Source: Thiomicrospira sp. UBA5634
Lineage (GTDB): Bacteria; Pseudomonadota; Gammaproteobacteria; Thiomicrospirales; Thiomicrospiraceae
Direction of reading: 5' to 3'
Assembly: GCA_002421475.1 (NCBI GenBank)
Contig: DIJW01000030.1
Span: forward strand, 1-5,948
DNA: 5,948 nucleotides
The notes beneath the pieces were generated by a model. The model ran no database searches and was not told where the DNA came from. It saw nothing but the letters and a program-made list of their open reading frames with translations. The position numbers were made by a program, and so were the translations under genes. Shown one piece after another: positions 4,931 through 5,948 of the stretch (within the stretch, counting starts at the first letter, position 1; each line of letters starts with the position of its first letter).

Positions 4931-5948
4931 GCCTTGCCACTCACCGCGGCTTCGGCAAAGGTCGCCATTTGATTATGTAACAAACACGCCTGTTGCAATA
5001 ACGGCCAAGACAGTGCCGCGCCGGAGCCTTCGCCTAAACGTAAATCAAGCTGCAACAAAGGTTTGACCGCCAAATAATCCAATGCCAAACGATGCGCAGG
5101 TTCAACCGATAAATGGCTAAAAATCCACCAATCTTTCGCCTGCGGAGCTAACGCATGCGCCACTATCGCCGCCGCCGTAGTAATGACGCCATCAATCAAC
5201 ACCGGCAAACCCAGTTGCGCACAACGCAAATAAGCTCCCGCCAACGCCGCAATTTCAAAGCCGCCAAAGGTTTGTAACACTTGCAACGGATCATTTGCAT
5301 CAACAGTTAAATGATGTGCCAACACCTGATTTAAAATCTCAGTTTTACGCGCCACTCCAGGCGAATCTAAGCCGGTTCCAGCCCCCACCAGCGGCGCTAA
5401 TGCAGTTTGCATAATCGACGCCAAAATCAAACTCGCCGAAGCGGTATTGCCAATGCCCATTTCACCGCCGATAAAACAATCCGCGCCAGCGGCAATCGCA
5501 CGTTCCGCCGCTTGCTTACCAACCGCTAACGCCTGTAAACATTGTTCAGATGTCATCGCCGTTTGAGTTAAACAATTCGCCGTGCCATAAGCCACTTTAG
5601 CCGGCACCAGGCCTGGTGCCGGCGCAAAATCGGCTTTTACGCCGACATCCACCACTTCAAACCGGGCTTGATGTTGTTTCGCCAACACCGCAATTGCCGC
5701 GCCGCCTTGTAAAAAGTTAAACACCATTTGCGCGGTTACCGCTTGCGGAAAAGCCGACACCCCGCTTTCCGCCAAACCATGATCCGCCGCAAACACGCTA
5801 ATCCAGGCCTGGTGCATCGCCGGTTTTGGTTTAGCTTGCATTGCCGCTAACCGAATCGCCAAGGTTTCGAGTTGACCCAATGCACCCAAGGGTTTGGTTA
5901 ACTGGGTTTGGCGTTGTTCAGCTTGAGTTTGCGCCGCTTTATCTAATG
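4927..5948 (-). CDS. cobT: Nicotinate-nucleotide-dimethylbenzimidazole phosphoribosyltransferase CobT (5' end cut by window)
   Basis: Cytosolic enzyme that transfers phosphoribose from nicotinate mononucleotide to the lower-ligand base (usually 5,6-dimethylbenzimidazole), giving alpha-ribazole 5'-phosphate. The reading frame stays open to the right edge. The TTG at 5887-5889 is an internal leucine of QLTKPLGALGQLETLAIRLA, the conserved N-terminal family motif, not the start. About 339 residues are visible, and perhaps 15-30 are missing compared with the roughly 350-residue family. Counting from that leucine, motifs are FAADHGLAESGVSAFP (33-48), VTAQMVFNFLQGGAAIAVLA (51-70), VVDVGV (79-84), GGEMGIGNTASASL (141-154), GTGLDSPGVARK (171-182), LIDGVITTAAA (231-241) and RLGEGSGAAL (284-293). 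The last motif holds the catalytic glutamate (Glu287) of the family. It is the first visible gene of the leftward operon and overlaps cobC by ATGA. The promoter, and any cobalamin riboswitch, would lie beyond the right edge. It carries two palindrome copies, including the longest. Confidence 0.95.
   Translation of the reverse strand, partial: LDKAAQTQAEQRQTQLTKPLGALGQLETLAIRLAAMQAKPKPAMHQAWISVFAADHGLAESGVSAFPQAVTAQMVFNFLQGGAAIAVLAKQHQARFEVVDVGVKADFAPAPGLVPAKVAYGTANCLTQTAMTSEQCLQALAVGKQAAERAIAAGADCFIGGEMGIGNTASASLILASIMQTALAPLVGAGTGLDSPGVARKTEILNQVLAHHLTVDANDPLQVLQTFGGFEIAALAGAYLRCAQLGLPVLIDGVITTAAAIVAHALAPQAKDWWIFSHLSVEPAHRLALDYLAVKPLLQLDLRLGEGSGAALSWPLLQQACLLHNQMATFAEAAVSGKA
5600..5623. repeat. 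Palindromic repeat copy 6, 24-bp perfect palindrome in cobT
   Basis: The longest copy: the consensus GCACCAGGCCTGGTGC (5604-5619) is extended by GCCG on the left and CGGC on the right to a perfect 24-bp palindrome centred between 5611 and 5612. In cobT it is read in the frame CCA GGC CTG GTG, within APAPGLVPAK. This follows the conserved VVDVGV strand, in a segment I recall as variable in the family, ahead of KVAYGTAN. As RNA or single-stranded DNA it could fold into a strong stem. Confidence 0.9.
5803..5812. repeat. Palindromic repeat copy 7, inside cobT
   Basis: Core CCAGGCCTGG. On the coding strand it reads GCACCAGGCCTGGATT, identical over 16 bases to copy 1 in the kinase gene. It encodes HQAWI in the segment AMHQAWISVFAADHG, just before the conserved ADHG motif. 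Confidence 0.85.

Noticed and set aside
5355..5363. Half-site CCAGGCG in cobT
   Set aside because: Only the left half matches; it encodes the conserved SPGVA segment of CobT, so the protein sequence explains it.
1049..5812. Interpreting the palindromes as transcription-factor operators or a CRISPR array
   Set aside because: All copies are inside coding sequences far from starts, spacings are irregular from 178 to 2694 bp, and there are no spacer-like units.

Overview
The window looks like part of a gammaproteobacterial chromosome of moderate GC content. The protein motifs are Gram-negative in type (periplasmic BtuF, a hybrid kinase with a periplasmic sensor and an Hpt domain). The genus cannot be read from the sequence. 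The theme is cobalamin (vitamin B12) uptake and lower-ligand assembly, plus one large signalling protein.

Layout. A rightward gene, cut at the left edge, encodes a BtuF-type periplasmic corrinoid-binding protein (1-806). It converges on a leftward block that fills the rest of the window. In transcription order from the right edge this block is cobT (5' end cut by the window), cobC, cobS, and then a 906-codon hybrid sensor histidine kinase. cobT/cobC and cobC/cobS each overlap by ATGA, so the three cob genes are one tightly coupled operon. The kinase starts 52 bp past the cobS stop. It may be read through from the operon or use its own weak promoter at the end of cobS. There is no RNA gene, insertion sequence or CRISPR array, and no gene-free stretch above about 55 bp.

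How the genes work together. BtuF captures corrinoids in the periplasm. CobT activates the lower-ligand base with nicotinate mononucleotide to give alpha-ribazole phosphate, CobC dephosphorylates a ribazole phosphate, and CobS joins alpha-ribazole to adenosylcobinamide-GDP. This is the nucleotide-loop assembly needed for corrinoid salvage or for the last steps of synthesis. The kinase has a PhnD-like periplasmic binding domain, one clear transmembrane helix, HisKA, HATPase, receiver and Hpt domains. Its ligand and output regulator are not in view.

The most striking signal is not a gene. A short palindrome with consensus GCACCAGGCCTGGTGC and invariant core CCAGGCCTGG occurs six times, with a seventh degraded copy. 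Every copy lies inside a coding sequence of the leftward genes, and the copies are read in two different codon frames (QAW or PGLV). It grows to a perfect 24-bp palindrome in cobT. This looks like a DNA-level, highly iterated palindrome embedded in genes, comparable in style to cyanobacterial HIP1 but with a different sequence.
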